A stretch of 64,000 nucleotides of DNA from Lentinula raphanica (lineage: Eukaryota > Basidiomycota > Agaricomycetes > Agaricales > Omphalotaceae). A program made the position numbers and the translations under genes. Position 1 is the first letter of the stretch, and every line of letters begins with the position of its first letter. Positions 43,641-58,094 of the stretch are shown here, in pieces. The notes below the pieces were generated by a model. That model was given only the letters and a program-made list of their open reading frames with translations, was not told where the DNA came from and made no database searches. The stretch spans positions 124,001 through 188,000 of the forward strand of contig JANVFP010000004.1 in NCBI GenBank assembly GCA_027919835.1. The letters are read 5' to 3'.

Positions 43641-46600
43641 GTCGGTGGGTTGGGATCATACGATGTGTGATACGAATATTGATCGATACCAGCACAGAGC
43701 AGCACAGCCAGTGCGAGACCGTAGACGGGTTCAATATTCCTTTTTACCCGTATAGCCCATATCATGCACCCTGGGGTCTTGTTGGGTCTTGTAGGGTCTT
43801 CTGGATTGTGCGCATGGCGAGGCCACAGCCTCTCCATCGTACAGCTGTAGCCTGCGACGGAGGTTTCAAGTTCTGATCTGATACGGAGGCTGATGTGAGG
43901 GATTTGCTGGGATTTGCTACCGAGAACACCCACCGCCGATCCTGGCTTCAGGCCTCAATTATTCAGTATGTACTTCAGTTCACAAATTTCGTGAATGGCA
44001 GACATGATTATTGATATGCCATCTCGATGCCATCCTGTAAGTACTATCATGTACATGATCGTCCGAAGTTACTATCGTCTTAACATTGAACAATTAGCGA
44101 ACCGCTCATAATGATTTGATGAACATCTAACAAGACTGTACGTCGCCTCAACTTTGTAGCCATCTCGATTCTCCAAGTGGATTCGCATCTTAGACTCGGA
44201 CTGTCACTCCATGATCTCCTGGACTCCATCTCCATACATCTCCCTCACCCTTCTTCGCCTTATGGCCTTCCAACTTCAAGCCGAGCTTCCTCATGCTCAA
44301 AGTGTTCCAAATCGCTCAATGCTCCTGCTTGCTCATGCTATCATAGTGATCATGATGAATATCAACAACCCCCTTGTGAGCCTTTGTATTGTGTGCACTG
44401 TGAACTTATGTGTCCCGGCGACTCCCAACCTGTTACTATCTCCGAGTCCCGACTGTTATCTGTACCGACTTAATCATCGGGGAACCCAGAAAATCCCTCT
44501 CAGCCAGTGTCAAGCCAGTGTTTCAGTCTTCAAAGTTCAGAACTGTTCAGAATGACAACGTACAAGTTATAAACCGCTCATGATGAACATCTGTCATCTA
44601 AAGACAGCTTCGTATTAACTGTGAAGCCATCTCAATGAGTCTGTGAAGGTGTCTGGTTGTAGGAGTCCCCTCTGTAGTATGTACCGAGTCCCGACTCAAT
44701 CGTTGAAAACCCGGAAGATCCCAGAGAATGAAAATCCCTCTCAGGTCAGAGGGAGCGTTTCAACTTTCAGGCAGTTTCCGCCTCTCAGGCTCGCATATCG
44801 AAAGCTGCAAAAGCTATGCATCGAACGACGAAAGCTACGAAGAGCTAGTGAGATAGAGTACGAGCCATCGTAGGCCATCGTGGGCTCGTGTGGGCCGTCG
44901 CAGCTCTCAGCAATGAACGCTGAAACTGTGAAAAGGGATAAGGGCTGATAAGGGATAAGGATCTGAAGACTGACTGGGCAGTCGGAAGATCAACGTCAAC
45001 TTGAATGGACAGTGGACACTGAGTACTGGAGTCTGGACGGCCTTGAACAAAATCCTGAACACAGCACGCGCCTATTGAAGCCTGAGTATTGAACGTAACA
45101 ATCAACACAGATTGAACGTATGAAGATATGTGTATTTGTGTTCAAACGTTCATTTGTTGGGACAAGATGGAGGAGATGATGAGCTTTGATGAGTTTCGGA
45201 CTCACCTCGAGGATGGTATAAGGATGTATGGGGCTGTATGGGGATGCATATCTATCATCTATCATCGATAAGAGAATTGTTGTATGTACACTGATTGCAG
45301 TCCTTCATCGTCGTCGTCGATGCGAGTCGTTCCGGTCCACTGTCTCAGTGCGAATCCAGGTACTTTGACTCCGGGTGTAGTAGGACAGGTGTAGGAAACG
45401 AGGAACGTAACGTACGCGTTGGACAGCGTTGGCCGAATCTATCTTGCGTTGGGTAGATCACTGATGACGGGCGGGTGCGTCGGGTGGCGTAGGCGCGCCT
45501 GAGGAAACCTGAGGGAGGTAGAGGGAGGGTATTGAGTTAGACTGAATTAGACTGAATCAGTGTCATTACGGCTGTGAGAAAATCGCTCAACCTCATTCCT
45601 CATTTTGCAGGGAAAGAATTCAAAAGAGAAAAGCCCTCAAAGGGAAGGTTCCGGTTCCGAAACCCTCACCTTTTCATTCTTCCTTGCTTTCTTACAACGA
45701 CAACTACCAGTCGAGGACTTGGTTTTGAGCTTGAAGCTTGAGACGACCACCCCACAAAGACAGATACAGAGGGCTTTGAACTTGAGGTTCGTCTTTGCAT
45801 TACTCATACGGCAGATATCTAAAAGGAACTGATTTGAAAGAAACCGAAACAGAAAACGCGAACGCGAACGGAATCAGAAACAGAAGAGCGAGCATCAACC
45901 GACTAGAGGATACCAAGCAAAAATACAAAGAGCACAAAAACAGAAAAACAGAAAGAAAAACCGAAAAAAACGTACGTCGATTCTACTCTGATTCTGCTCA
46001 CTATGATGGATGACCTACGTGATACTTAGTCTCGACTCTCAAGCCACTACTAGATAGCTTCTCGATATCGAGCGACGAAGATAGGCAGTATACAGAGCAA
46101 TCTACGCAAATTCGCAGAGACGAATACAGCAACAGCCAGAGGCAAAAGACTCGAAAAAGAGCGCAAGAAATAAGAAACAAGGATTACTCAGCTCTGGTTC
46201 GTCCCTTCGCCTCTATTTGCTTTCCCTTTCTTTCCTTGTCCCTTTGTTTCCTTTCATTCATCGCTCCTTTCATCCCTTTGTTCCCTTCTGCCCTTTACCG
46301 TTCCCTCGTCGTTTTCTTCGTCATCGCTCTCTTTCGCTTTTTTCACGCATCACGGGAGAAATGGCGTTAACGACGCATACTGACAGCGCATTACGCATTA
46401 CGCATAAACGTTTAAACAACGTACACGTTGACAGACAACGTATCGGCTATATCCAGCTTCAACTTGGACCATCATCATCATCGACCGCTATCGTCGTCGT
46501 AGACATCGATATTCAGAGTCGTAGATATCGACTTTCATCGCACATCGAGTAATATCGCACATATCGCAAGCAACATCTCTCTCATCTATCGTATCCAGCA

Positions 46601-46757
46601 ATCATTCGACATCTCTCATCTATCGCATCGTCGCATCGTCGCAAACATCGCATCATCGCAAACAGCGCACATCTCTCACATCTCTCATCAAACGCTCATC
46701 AAACGCTCACAAGGACAAAACCAACCAACTTTTTGACAAAAAGACAGATAGACGTAC
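43641..46757. other. Long intergenic region
   Basis: 3.1 kb without a recognisable gene. It holds the diverged duplication at 44097-44790. From about 46,200 onward it is pyrimidine-rich, followed by CATCG/CGCAAACATCGCATC-type repeats (46,530-46,690); this is probably the promoter and leader of the giant gene that starts at 46758. Confidence 0.55.
44097..44790. repeat. Diverged tandem duplication, about 470 bp offset
   Basis: Landmarks occur twice in the same order: AACCGCTCAT-ATGA-GAACATCT (44100 and 44573), GTAGCCATCTC or GAAGCCATCTCAA, CCGAGTCCCGACT, AACCC-GAA-ATCCC and AATCCCTCTCAG. The spacing differs by insertions. Non-coding. Confidence 0.6.
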
Positions 46758-49700
46758 ATGGCTCGAGGCAAACGAGGAAGAGGATCTAGCGCCACTGTTC
46801 GCGCCACCGCGGGTAGCGCGCGCGCACGGGGAAGGGGAAGGGGGAAAGCTCGTGGAGCGGGAGGAAGAGGACGAGGTGGAGGAGGAGCGATATATCATTC
46901 ATCAACGGACACGGATTTCGTCATTCAGGTGTACAACGGTACGCAAATCGATTTCCCCCTCAAGATTTTCGAAATCTAGATCTCATCCCCCCCTTCTTAC
47001 TAATACTAATACTACTCTTGTGTTCATTAACAGACGACTATGACACAGGGAGGTACTTTAACAATGTCGATTTTTCGGGGCTCGGTGGGGCTCGGGGGGA
47101 CGAGCAGAGTAGACGGGGGATATGTCGTGGGCGGGGGTGTGGGCGGGCGAGGGGGAGGGGACGAGGAGGAGGAGGAGGAGCGGGAGGAGGAGGAGGGGGA
47201 GCGGAAGGAGGGGTAGCGGGGAGAGGGAGAGGAGGTAAGGTGGTTAAGGGGAATAGAGGAGGAAGAGGAGGGTAAGTTCACCTTGGCTCGCTGATCCTGG
47301 TTTCGATTCTGATCCTGATACGGGGTTTTATCTGTACAGTCGGAGGAACACGTACGATGACAACGACAACAACGATGAGTTTGAAGACGAAGACGAGGAC
47401 TTTGACGGAGCTCAAGATCAAGACGAAGGCGACGAACGCTCGTCCTTCACCAAACCAAAGCAAAACACGAACCCCCTCCTCTCACTCATCGAATCCCCCC
47501 AGACGATCGCGTTGTGGACAAGACGGCCTCTGTTGAGACCGGTCGTGTTCGTCCCTGCCGTCCATCGGAGGGTGTTGTTTCGGGCTGAGGAGGAGGATGA
47601 GGAGGAGGAAGGGGAAAGTAAAGGCAAAGGCAAGAGTCCTGCACATAATCTGGTTGGAGATATAGACCAAGGTCGGAGTTTCTCGTTCTGAAAAACAGTC
47701 CTCGGATAAAACTGAGCTCTGGATACTTGTTTTGTTGTGAACAGATCCCGACTCTGATTCGGACGACGGAGACGAGGAATTCTACGACGTCGAAGAGGGT
47801 CCGGAGGTTATCGATATCGTCCAAGACTATCCCGTTCACGCTCAAAACCACGCCTCTTCCTCCTCCGCTTCATCCTCCTCTTCCCTGTCGTCCAACTCCG
47901 ACAAAGACCAACGAGACTCCCTCCCGACCGCCGACCGCGTCGAGCGTGTGTTTATGCGGATGCGGGAGGATGAGTATGGAGAGGGAGGCGATGAGGAAGG
48001 AGAGGAACACGAGGAAGGGGAAGGAGACGGATATGATGAAGACGACGATACATACGGTGTCGACGGCGTAGACAGCGGTTCTAGAGCTCGAGCTCTCGAT
48101 GTCGATGTCGATGTTGTACATCCCTACCCCACCACCACGACCACTTCCTCCGCTGCCTCTACTTCCACTACCTCGACCTCGACCCTGTCCCTCTCCTCAA
48201 CCACGTTCAAAACGTTCACCTTCCCCTCGGAACAGCGTGTGCCGAACCTCAACACTGCTCAAGCACAGTCCCGACAGACGCAAGAACAGTCCCGGGGAGC
48301 AGAGCCAGAAGGACAAGGAGAAGGACAAGGACAAGGACAGGGACAAGGACAAGGACAAGGACAAGGAGACACGTCCCTCCCCGAGATCGACTTTTCCGAC
48401 GTGGGTCGGTTCAGAGCGTTTATGGGTCTCGGTCTCGGTCTCGGTCTCGGTTCATCTGCTTCTGTTCCTGCTGCGCGCGCTCTCATGTCCGTCTCGGCCA
48501 CTGTTTCGCCTACGACGTCCACCACGAGCACAGGCAACTCTGCCACGAGCACGATGAGCACGACGAACTCTGTCAACTCTGTGAACTCTGTGAACTCTGT
48601 CAACTCCCATCCCAACTCGAACGCTCCTCTCTCCGCCCTCTCCGCCGTCTCCCCTGTGAACTCTACCGACTCAAACGGTTCTGGAGAACCCAAAGAAGTC
48701 CAAGGAACTTTCGGAACCAGAGAGTCCCAAGAGACGAAGGACAACAAAGACAACAAAGACAGCAAAGAAACGAGACTCGGCCTGGGGCGGCTGAAGAGAC
48801 AGAGACAGAGGGAGAGGGAGAAGGTGAGGAAGAAGGTGGAGAGGGAGAGGGAGAAGGTGAGGGAGAAGGTGAGGGTAGAGAGGGAGAAGGTGAGGGAGAT
48901 GAAGGAGATTCAGGGGATGGGTACGAATGGCTTAGACGAACTAGAAATAAAAGATCCGGGAGAAGAGAAAGAACGAGGAGAACGAGGAGAACGAGGAGAA
49001 AACACAGAAAAACAGGAAAAGGAAGAGCAAGACCAAGCTGAAGAGAAAGCTGGAGTAGCAGAGGAGAAGGAAGAGGAGGAGGAAGAGGAGGAAGAAGAAG
49101 ACGATATCGTAGTATACGTCGCTCCCAATCCACGACATGGGAGATCGGGGTCTTCGACTCCAGTTCCTACGCCCCCTCCTCCTCCTCCTCCGCCTACGCT
49201 GAGTCCTACTCTTCCCGCCTATCTTACTTCTACTCAGCATATCACCCGCCCGAGGTCCTCTTCGGGCTTGGGATCTACCCTCCCCGGCCATCTCGCTCAT
49301 CCCACTCATCCCACTCATCCCACTCATGTCACTCGCCCGAAGTCCTCCTCAGGCTTGGGACCTACTCTTCCTCCTAATCTTCCCGGCCTTTCTCATCATG
49401 TACCTCATCACACCACCCTCCCCCGGCTCGCGCCGCATTTCGCCCACATCGCCCGGCCGAGGTCGTCTTCTTCTGCTTCTTCTTCTGCTTTCGGGTTGGG
49501 TGTTCCAGGAGGTGTAGGTGTAGGTGTAGGTGTATCTGTACCTGTTCGTGATCCTGTCCGTGAACGGGTCGGCGCTGGGAGTGAAAGGATCGTTGGGCAA
49601 GGTTTGTTTGTTTTTGTTTTTCAAATTCTTCCCTCTGTTTTGTTTTTTCCACCTCTTCATGGACAGTGTTATATACGGTCTTTGTTCGTTATTTCGAAAC

Positions 49701-52700
49701 GACAGGAAAGGGCAGGGCTCCATGCTGATCCATGTTCGTCCCTTTTTACACAGGTACAAGCCCAGGCTCAGGCTCAGGCTCAGATCAAGTGCAAGTGCAA
49801 GTACAAGTACAAAATCTGCATCAGGTACAGGCTCAGACGGAAACTCAGAAAGAGTCTGCTGCTGCTGCTCCAGTTCCAGCTCCAGCTCCAGTTCCAGGTA
49901 AGCACTCGCTCATCCAACCCCCCAACAATTCCCATGAACAAGACTCCGGTTGACAGATTCTGGTGTAGAGGATAACAGAGCAAGTCCTCCTGTTGAGCAC
50001 GAGCACGACGACGACGCTGACGCTGTCACTGAGGACAATGTGACTGGGAGCCTCGATGAGGAAGAGAACAAAGGAGAACCTATGTCTGCTTCTGCTTCTC
50101 CTTCTCCTTCTGCTTCTGCTTCTGCTTCTTCATCTTCTGCTCCTGTTCCTGTCCTTGTCCCTGTTCCTCGCATCTCTCCGGGCGTACCCATACCCATACC
50201 CATACCCATCCCCACTTCTTCTCCCACTTCTTCTCCCACCTCTCCCACTTCTCCCACCTCTCCCACTCCTCCTGCTTCCCGACCAACACTTCCTCCGGCA
50301 TCGAATCAAGAGCAAGCACAAACCAAGGCCCAAGTCGGCACCCCATCCCCATCAGCCCTCGTCCCCTCGTCCCAGTTGAGACAGGAAGAGGCGGGGTTGA
50401 GGGAGGGAGAGGATCGAGAGGATCCGGAGGATCCGGAGGAGGAGGGGCTGGGGCTGGGGTTGGGGTTGGGGTTGGGAAGTCTCAGTGAGACTAGGGACGA
50501 TCAGGAGGGTCAAGCTCAAGCTCAAGCTCAAGGACAAGCTCAAGCCCAAGGTCCAAATGAGGCTCAAGCAGAGGCTCAGGTAAAGCTCTCAGCGCCAGCG
50601 CCAGCCCTGACGAAAGCAGAGACACAGTTCCAAACCCAGTCCCAAACCCAGTCCCAAACCCAGTCTCAAGCTCCAACGGAAGCTCCAACGGAAGCAGACG
50701 CTCAACCTCCTCGTACCCCTCGTACCCCTCATACCCCAGTCTCCTCCGCCCTCCGCGCCAGCGCTGCGCCGTATGTCCCTCGATCCGCTACTCTCAGTCA
50801 GAGTCTCACGTCCCCCGGCCTTGGTCCTGGGTACATGAGTTTCTCGAGGTTTTCGAGTTTGATGAGCGCTCAGAGTGGGAGTGGGAAGGAGGAGAAGGGG
50901 ACTGGGAAGGAGAAGGAGAGTAAGAAGGAAAGCGAGAGCGAAGAGAAGGAGAAGGAGAAGGAGACGAAGGAGAAGGGGAAGGAGAAGGAGAAGACAAAGA
51001 CAAAGGAGACGAAGACGAAGGAGGAGACGAAAGGGGATTTAAAGGAGCCCTCGCACTCGAACTCGGACTCGAACGATTCTACCCCTACCAAAGCTAAATC
51101 AAAGTCGAACTCTTCAACCTCATCGACATCCCGTGCTCGTTCAGATTCCAACGCCAACTCGACCTCCTCGTCTTCGTCTTCGTCTTCCTCTGGTGTGTAC
51201 GTTCCTCTCCACCGACGACAAGGACAAGGACAGGGACAGGGAGGAAGGGCGCATTCGAATTCAGCTGGGTCGAGTACGAGTACGAGTACTGTGGGTGCGG
51301 GTGTGGGTGCGGGTGCGGGTGTGGGTGCGGGTGCGGGTACAGGTACAGGTACGGGACCAGAGACGAGCTGGGAATATTCGAGGCTTTTGGGCGGGGTATC
51401 TGGATTACCTGGATTACCCGGTCGGCCTGGGTATGCGAACAGGGCGTACGCAGGGTACGGAGAACGACGGCGGAGCTCTGGATCCGTCTCGACCTCGACG
51501 GATACGGCGTCTAATGGGAACGCGACATCGTTCTCCTCGTTCCTGACCTTCCCGAACGCCAACGCCAGCGTAAACCACCTACGTATACACCACTCTTCTT
51601 CGTCTTCGTCTTCGACCCTCCATCCCCGATCGACCTCCAACTCGTCCTCGTCGTCGTCGTTTTTCCAAACCCCGTTCCAGAACCCGTTCGCGAGTGCTGC
51701 GTTTGGCGGGTCTGGGTCTGCGTCCGGGTCTGGGTTGGCGTCGGGGTTGGCGTCTGGCTCCAGTGTGAACAATTCGGGGAACGCTGGCTCGGGTAACGGA
51801 GGAAATGCGAATGCGAATACGAACGCTGGCTTGTCCCAGTCCTCGTTCAATCCGGCTTCTTCTTATTCTTCCCCATTCAACCCATCCAACCCCTCCCCGT
51901 TCCACCCTTCCTCGTCCTCGACCGTGAGGAACCCCTCTCAATCGTCGCAGGCTTCGTATTTCTCCTCTGCCTATCCATCTTCTTCTTCGTTTGACCCTTC
52001 CTCCCACTATTCCTTACGAAACCCCTCTAATGTTAACTCCCAATCCTCCTACACCCGTTCCTCGTCTTCTCTCAACCCCTCCCTTCACACCTCTTCTTCC
52101 TCCTCCTCCCGTTCCACCAGACCTACCAGACGCCTTTCTCCTTCCGCTTCCGCTTCCAAACCCGTTCCGCACACTCTCTCCTCCGGATCCACAGAAGAGA
52201 ACTCGGATGATGATGATTCTGATTCGGACGAAGAGGAATTCGACGAAGACGGGAACACGCCGCCTCCGTCTGCCAAGGTCCGGAGGCGGCTGATGGGCGT
52301 GTTGGCGAGTGCGCAGGCGAGGGCGGGGAGGGTGGCGGCGAATGCGGAGGAGAGCGCGGGCCATACTCCAACTTCCAACCCCATTCCTCACCCCTCTAGC
52401 TGTTCGATTCCTCCTCCTCCTACAGCGAGGTACCACCCATCCCTCTTCTCCCACCCATCCCTCTTCTCCCACCCATCCCTCTTCTCCCACCCCTCCCACC
52501 CTCCCACCCCCCACGTCCACCTCCCATTCCGCCTCCTCCTATAATACCCCTCATCCAATCACAATCACGAAGCACCCATGGGCACGGGCATGTCTATCAA
52601 CCGAGACCTGCTCGACGTCCCGCTCGCGACGATGGAGTCCTTCGTGCGGAGCGTGAGGGGGACTATGGGCGGGAGGTTGGACGAGGTTGATTTTGGGGAT

Positions 52701-55700
52701 GTGGGAGATAGGGGAGATACGGGAGATAGGGGAGATAGGGGAGATAGGGGAGATAGGGGAGATACGGGAGATACGGGAGATAGGGGAGGGGGCAGAAGGA
52801 GGGGAGGGGACAGAAGGGAGGAAGAGGACTTGGGGGTTGGGAGGGTTGGGGAGAGGATGAAGGGGAGGAGATGAGGTGGGATGTGGGGAGGAAGGAGGAA
52901 GGAGCAGGGGATGGGGAAGGAGCAAGGGAAGGGGATGGGGATGGGGAAGGGGTTGGACCGGTGAGAGAGAATTGGGAGGATGAGTCTGATGAGGACGATG
53001 GGGATGGGGATGGGGATAACGATAAGGGTGTCAATGAGAACCCTAAACCCGAACCCGAACCTTCACTCGACCTCAACCTCAGTGTCGGACCCAGTACTAG
53101 TCTCGACAAGGAAGAGGTTGATGAGGAAAGGGTCGATGTGAAGCCAAAGTCAGCAGCGGAGGCAGCGGTGGAGGTGGACTTGGAGGGCGGCGAGGGTTCT
53201 CGTGTCAATGCGGAGGTGGAGGTGGAGGTCCAAGATGAAGTTGAAGTCCAACTCGTTCAAGAAACCAAAGTCCCTCCTCCACCCCCCAAGGATCTCAAGC
53301 CAACGAAGAACTGGAAGAATCCCCAGTCGGCCCAGAGTGTCAAGTTCACAAAGCCGAATCCCCCAAAGTTGAAGTTGAAGTTGAAGTTGAAGTTTGTGAA
53401 CGGGAAACGAACGTGAGTGACTAGTCCCATTGTTATAATGATAAATGTCGATGAAAAACCGCTGATAAAAAGTCTTTTTCTTTCTTTTCAATGTCATTTT
53501 ATTCCGCGCTTTCCTTTTCCTTTTTGTCGTCCTCGCCCGTCTTTACCTCGAATTTTTCATGGGTGAAATCAACTTTTCCTCGTTTCTCATCTTTTCTATC
53601 CCTATCCTCTTATTCCTCCCTTCCTCTCTCCCTTCCTCGGGTCCCCTCACCTTCTTCTCTGTCGACCCTCTCCTCACTCCCCTCGTTCGTGCTCTCCCGT
53701 GTATCTTTCGTACTCTCCTTCGTACTATCCCGCATACTATCCCAACCCAAACCCAAACCCAAACCCCACCGCCGTCTTCCGCGCTTTCTCGCCCGGGTAT
53801 CGTTCGTGATATGTACTCTTCCTTCCGTGCTTTCTTCTCTTTCACTCGTACTCTCCTTTCTATCCTCCCTATCTTTCCTTTCCCTATACTCTCTCTTTTC
53901 ACGTACCTCCTCCGTACCATCAAAATCCCCAAAATCCTCTAAATCCCCAAAATCCCACCAATCCACCAAATCCACCAAATCCTCCAAATCCCACCAATCC
54001 CCAAAATCCTCCAAATCCACCTCCCCCTCCCCCTACTACACCCCCCCTTCCTGCACACCCTCCTCACTCACACCCTCGCCCTGCTCACCATCGTCGTCCT
54101 CTCCTCCCTCGCCGCGTTCGCGCTGTGTTGGGCGCTGTGGATGGCCTGGGTCGGCTTCGTCGGGGTGTTGTCGTCCTTGGGTGATTGGGGGTATTTGGGG
54201 GGTTTGGGGTGTTTGGGTGGTTGGGTCGATATGTGGTTGGATGGGTTGAATGGGTTGAATGTGTTGGATGTGAATGCGGTGGATGCGGTGGGTGATGTGG
54301 GTGAATTCGAATTTGTGGATGTGGTGGATGGGTCGGATTGGTTTTATGAATTCTATGATTCTTCGTGATTCGTGATTCGTGATTGTGGTGTGTTGGTGGT
54401 GTAACGTGTTGCGGGGTTTGGTGTTTTTTTTTGTGTGTGGCTTTTCGATGATCGGTGTCGTTGTTTTTTTCTTTGGGTTGTATGTTGTATGTTGTTTTTG
54501 TGCGGTGTTGTCGATTGGGCCAATTCGGGGGATGTCCAGGATGTTCAGGATGTTCAGGATGTCAAGGATTCTCAGGATATCCCGAGGTCGACGTCCAGGT
54601 ACGAGGCTGAGGTGAAGCCAGAGGTAGAAGCGGAGGTAGAGGCACAGGTAAAGGTTCAAGCTCAACTCGAGCCCGAGGTATGTTTCCCCTCCTTCCCTTT
54701 TCTCCCCTTTCCTCTGTTCGTTCCCACTATCCCGTTCGTTGACTCGTCCCGTGTGCATCACCGCTAGGTACCGATGGAACTCGATCCACAGCTGAATCAG
54801 AATACGCAGGTTCCTACTATGGATTCTGTGGATTCTGTGGATTCTGTGGATTCTGGGGACTCGGAAACGACGACAGGAGGTTCGATGGAGAGAGCGAGAG
54901 AGTGTATAGAAGATCCGAGTCGAGTCACAGATCGCACTGGCACTGGCTCTGGCACTGGCACTGGCACTGGCTCTGTCCCCCACGTCCCACACGTCCCACA
55001 CATCCAACAAGATCATCCGACTCCGCGACCAGCTCAGCGCGACGGAGAACACGGCCGAGCGCTCTTTCCGACTTTGGGTTCAGCTTCGGGTCGTCAAGAT
55101 GGACGTGAGGAGTTCAGTGTCGAAGCTACGTCGACGTGTACGAGGACGATGACGAGTACGAGTACGAGGACGATGACGAGTACGAGTACGAGGACGAGGA
55201 CGACTACGGTCGTCCCAGGCGATGGTTCTTCTACTTCACAAGACGAGGAAGACCAAGAAGCCGGTTCGGAAATCTCTCCAGTCTCCAACGTCTCGCAGGT
55301 CTCGCAGGTCTCGCAGGTCTCGCAGGTTCCAGTCCCAGTCTCTGACTCTGGCTCGGGCTCGGGCTCTTCATCTTCATCTTCTTCCTCCTCCTTCTCCTCC
55401 TCACCTCACCCAACCACCGATGCCTCCCGTAGCCCAAATCCAATCTCGGCCTTCCAAGCCAGACTGGAGCGGCTCAGGCGGCGCGCGGTGGAGAGAGCAG
55501 CTGCGAAACCTTTCAAGATGCGTGAGAGGAAGGGGAAGGGGAAGGGGAAGGGGAAGGCTAGGGATGGGGATGGGGATAGGGATAGTGAAGACGAAGGAGA
55601 AGGCGAAGACGAGGAAGACGAAGAAGAACAAGAGGAACACAACGAGGAAGACAACGACGATGGACAGGAAGACGACAAGGAGGAAGTCGAAGAAGACGGG

Positions 55701-58055
55701 CAAGAAGATGAAGGAGAGGAAGGAGGAGGATGGAACGCTGTTCTATCCCGTCGTCGGTCTCGTGCTCAACGACGTGCCCGTGCTCGTGCTCGTTCCGGTG
55801 CAGGTGGTACCAGTGGAGTTGGTGGAAAGACAAAGGCAGACGAAGACGAAGAGTATATCGCGTTCATCCAGGTGGGTTTCGTTTCGGTTCGGTTTTCGTT
55901 ATTTCGTTCGGTTATGTTTTCTCGTTTCGTTCGGGTGTCTCGTTCGTTCTCTCGTTCTTTTACTCTGTACGCTATACGCTATACTCTTACTCGAGTATTT
56001 CTTCACCTTCATCTTCACTCACTTCCACGCACTACTTACTCTCACTCGTATTTCCCTCCTTTCTTCCCCCTTTTCATCTCTGTTCATCACCGGGTGCACC
56101 TTTCATCCCTTTTTCATCTCCATCCATCCCGTTTCATCCCCTTTTCATTTCGTACAGCCCTCACGGGTCTCATATTCTCACGCATACGCGTCACTCATAC
56201 CTACTCTGATCTTACTCATTCTTACTCATTATTATTCTTACTCATCTTTACTCATTCTCACTCACTATCACTCCTACCGCCATCGTGAACCTCTTAAACG
56301 TTTGAACTTGTTCTAACATATCACTCGTTTCCGGACACAGGATATGCCCGATACGAATCGGAACCAGTCCAGCGCCAACGCCAACGCCAACGCCAACGCC
56401 AACTTCATCTCCAACACCAACTCGAACGTCAACGCGAAGGCGAACGGAAAGAACAAAGGCAAGGCGAAAGCCAAAGACCCTGGGACGTCGAGAGAGATAA
56501 GCAAAGCGGTATTGAGAGCCGTGTATGATCTTGATCTTGATCGCGAAGACGAGGAGGGCGAGAAGAATGATGAAGATGAGGACGAGGAGGATTGGGAGGA
56601 CGAGGACGAGGATGGAGAAACCGACGTAGAGGAAGGTGGAGACGAAGACGAAGACGAAGACGACGACGAGGAAAGCGAAGACGAAGAAGAAGAAGCCGAA
56701 GCCGGGAGCAAAGACGGTGAAGAAGATGATCACGATGACTACGATGACCTCGACTTGGACGAAGACAACGAAGAAGAAGAGGATATATGGAATGTGAAAC
56801 GTGCACGTACGTATCTCCTCTATCCCCTTTCCTCCATCAATTCAACTAACCAACCACCTCTCCCTTTGCCCCTCTCCAGCCCGCCGCTCGCACCCACCCA
56901 CTCACCTCCCCCCGGCCCTGCTCACGCTCTGGGAAGCCGACCGCGCGAAGAAGGCGGCGCGGAAGAGGGAGAGGGAGCTCGCGAGGCTTGCGGCTGCTAT
57001 TGATCCGATAGCTAAGAAGACTAAGAAGAAAGGGGGGAAGAAAGGGAGGAAGGAGAGGAGGAGGGCTTGGAGGGTGGCGGTGGAGATGGAGATGGAGATG
57101 GGTGAGATTGACGGAGGAGGAGGAGAAGGAGAAGGTGTATGGGAAGGTGTAGGGGAGGAGGAAGGGAAAGGGAAAGGGAAAGATTCGAAAACGCCATCGT
57201 GGATCCACGAACGCTGGCGGTCCAACTTCACAGGTTCCTCAACCTCAACCTCAACCTCAACCCGAACTCTGCATCCACCTCTTCCTCCGCACCAGCACCC
57301 CCACAAACCCCACAAACCGCACAACCCCCACAAACCCTCTCCCTCCCCCCTCTCCCCTCCCCCACACGCAAAAAGATCCACGTCCTCGGGTCCGCGCTCG
57401 GTCTAAAGAGCAAGTCTCGAGGCAAAGGCGACGCGAGGTACGTCGTTCTCCGTCGGACGGCAAGAACGGTCGGGAACACCACGACGAAGACGAGGAGGAA
57501 GATGGTCGAGTATGAAGTGGTGAGGAGGGAAGTCGAGAAGGTGTTTGGGAGGGGATCGACCGCGGTGGCGTCTAAAGGGGGACTTGGGGGATGGGGAGCA
57601 GAGTTTACGGCCGGGTCGGATTTATGGGGTCCTCGGGGTTTGCGGGGAAGTGGGGGTATGGGAGGAGGGGTAAGGAGAAAGGGAAGGGTAAATGGGAGGA
57701 TAAGAGTAAGGATAAGAAAGATAAGAAGGATAAAGGAAAATCCCCGATGGTTCCGAAACACAGAGAAGGCGAGGAAGTTGGGAAGGTGAGGATTGAAATA
57801 TTAATATTCCTCTCTCACTATCACTATCTCTAACCACCCTCTCTCTCTCTCTCTTTTTGTCCACAGACCGCACCGAAACTGACGTCGTCCAATGTTGGTT
57901 TCCGGATGTTGGCTTCGATGGGCTGGACGGAGGGCGATGCGATTGGGTTGGGGTATCATTTGCATGGGCATGGACATGGACATGGGCACCATCATGAGCA
58001 TCGCGATGGACACGCTGATGAATCTGGATCCGTTCAAGTCCATACCCATACCCAA

Positions 58056-58094
<39 letters not shown>

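Noticed and set aside
44177..44555. Cysteine-containing short frames as a secreted-protein gene
   Set aside because: The frames have no signal peptide and fall inside a diverged non-coding duplication.
50870..51850. 326-residue open frame on the minus strand, and similar long minus-strand frames at 48259-49759, 52663-53208 and 54036-55052
   Set aside because: They are mirror frames of trimer and hexamer repeats in the SQS1-like gene; they consist of repeats only and overlap exons supported by family signatures.
53491..54368. Ser/Leu-rich, apparently membrane-spanning frames on the plus strand
   Set aside because: They arise from pyrimidine-rich and CCAAATC repeats; two frames compete and neither shows a family. 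More likely an intron or poorly conserved part of the SQS1-like gene, though a small separate gene cannot be excluded.
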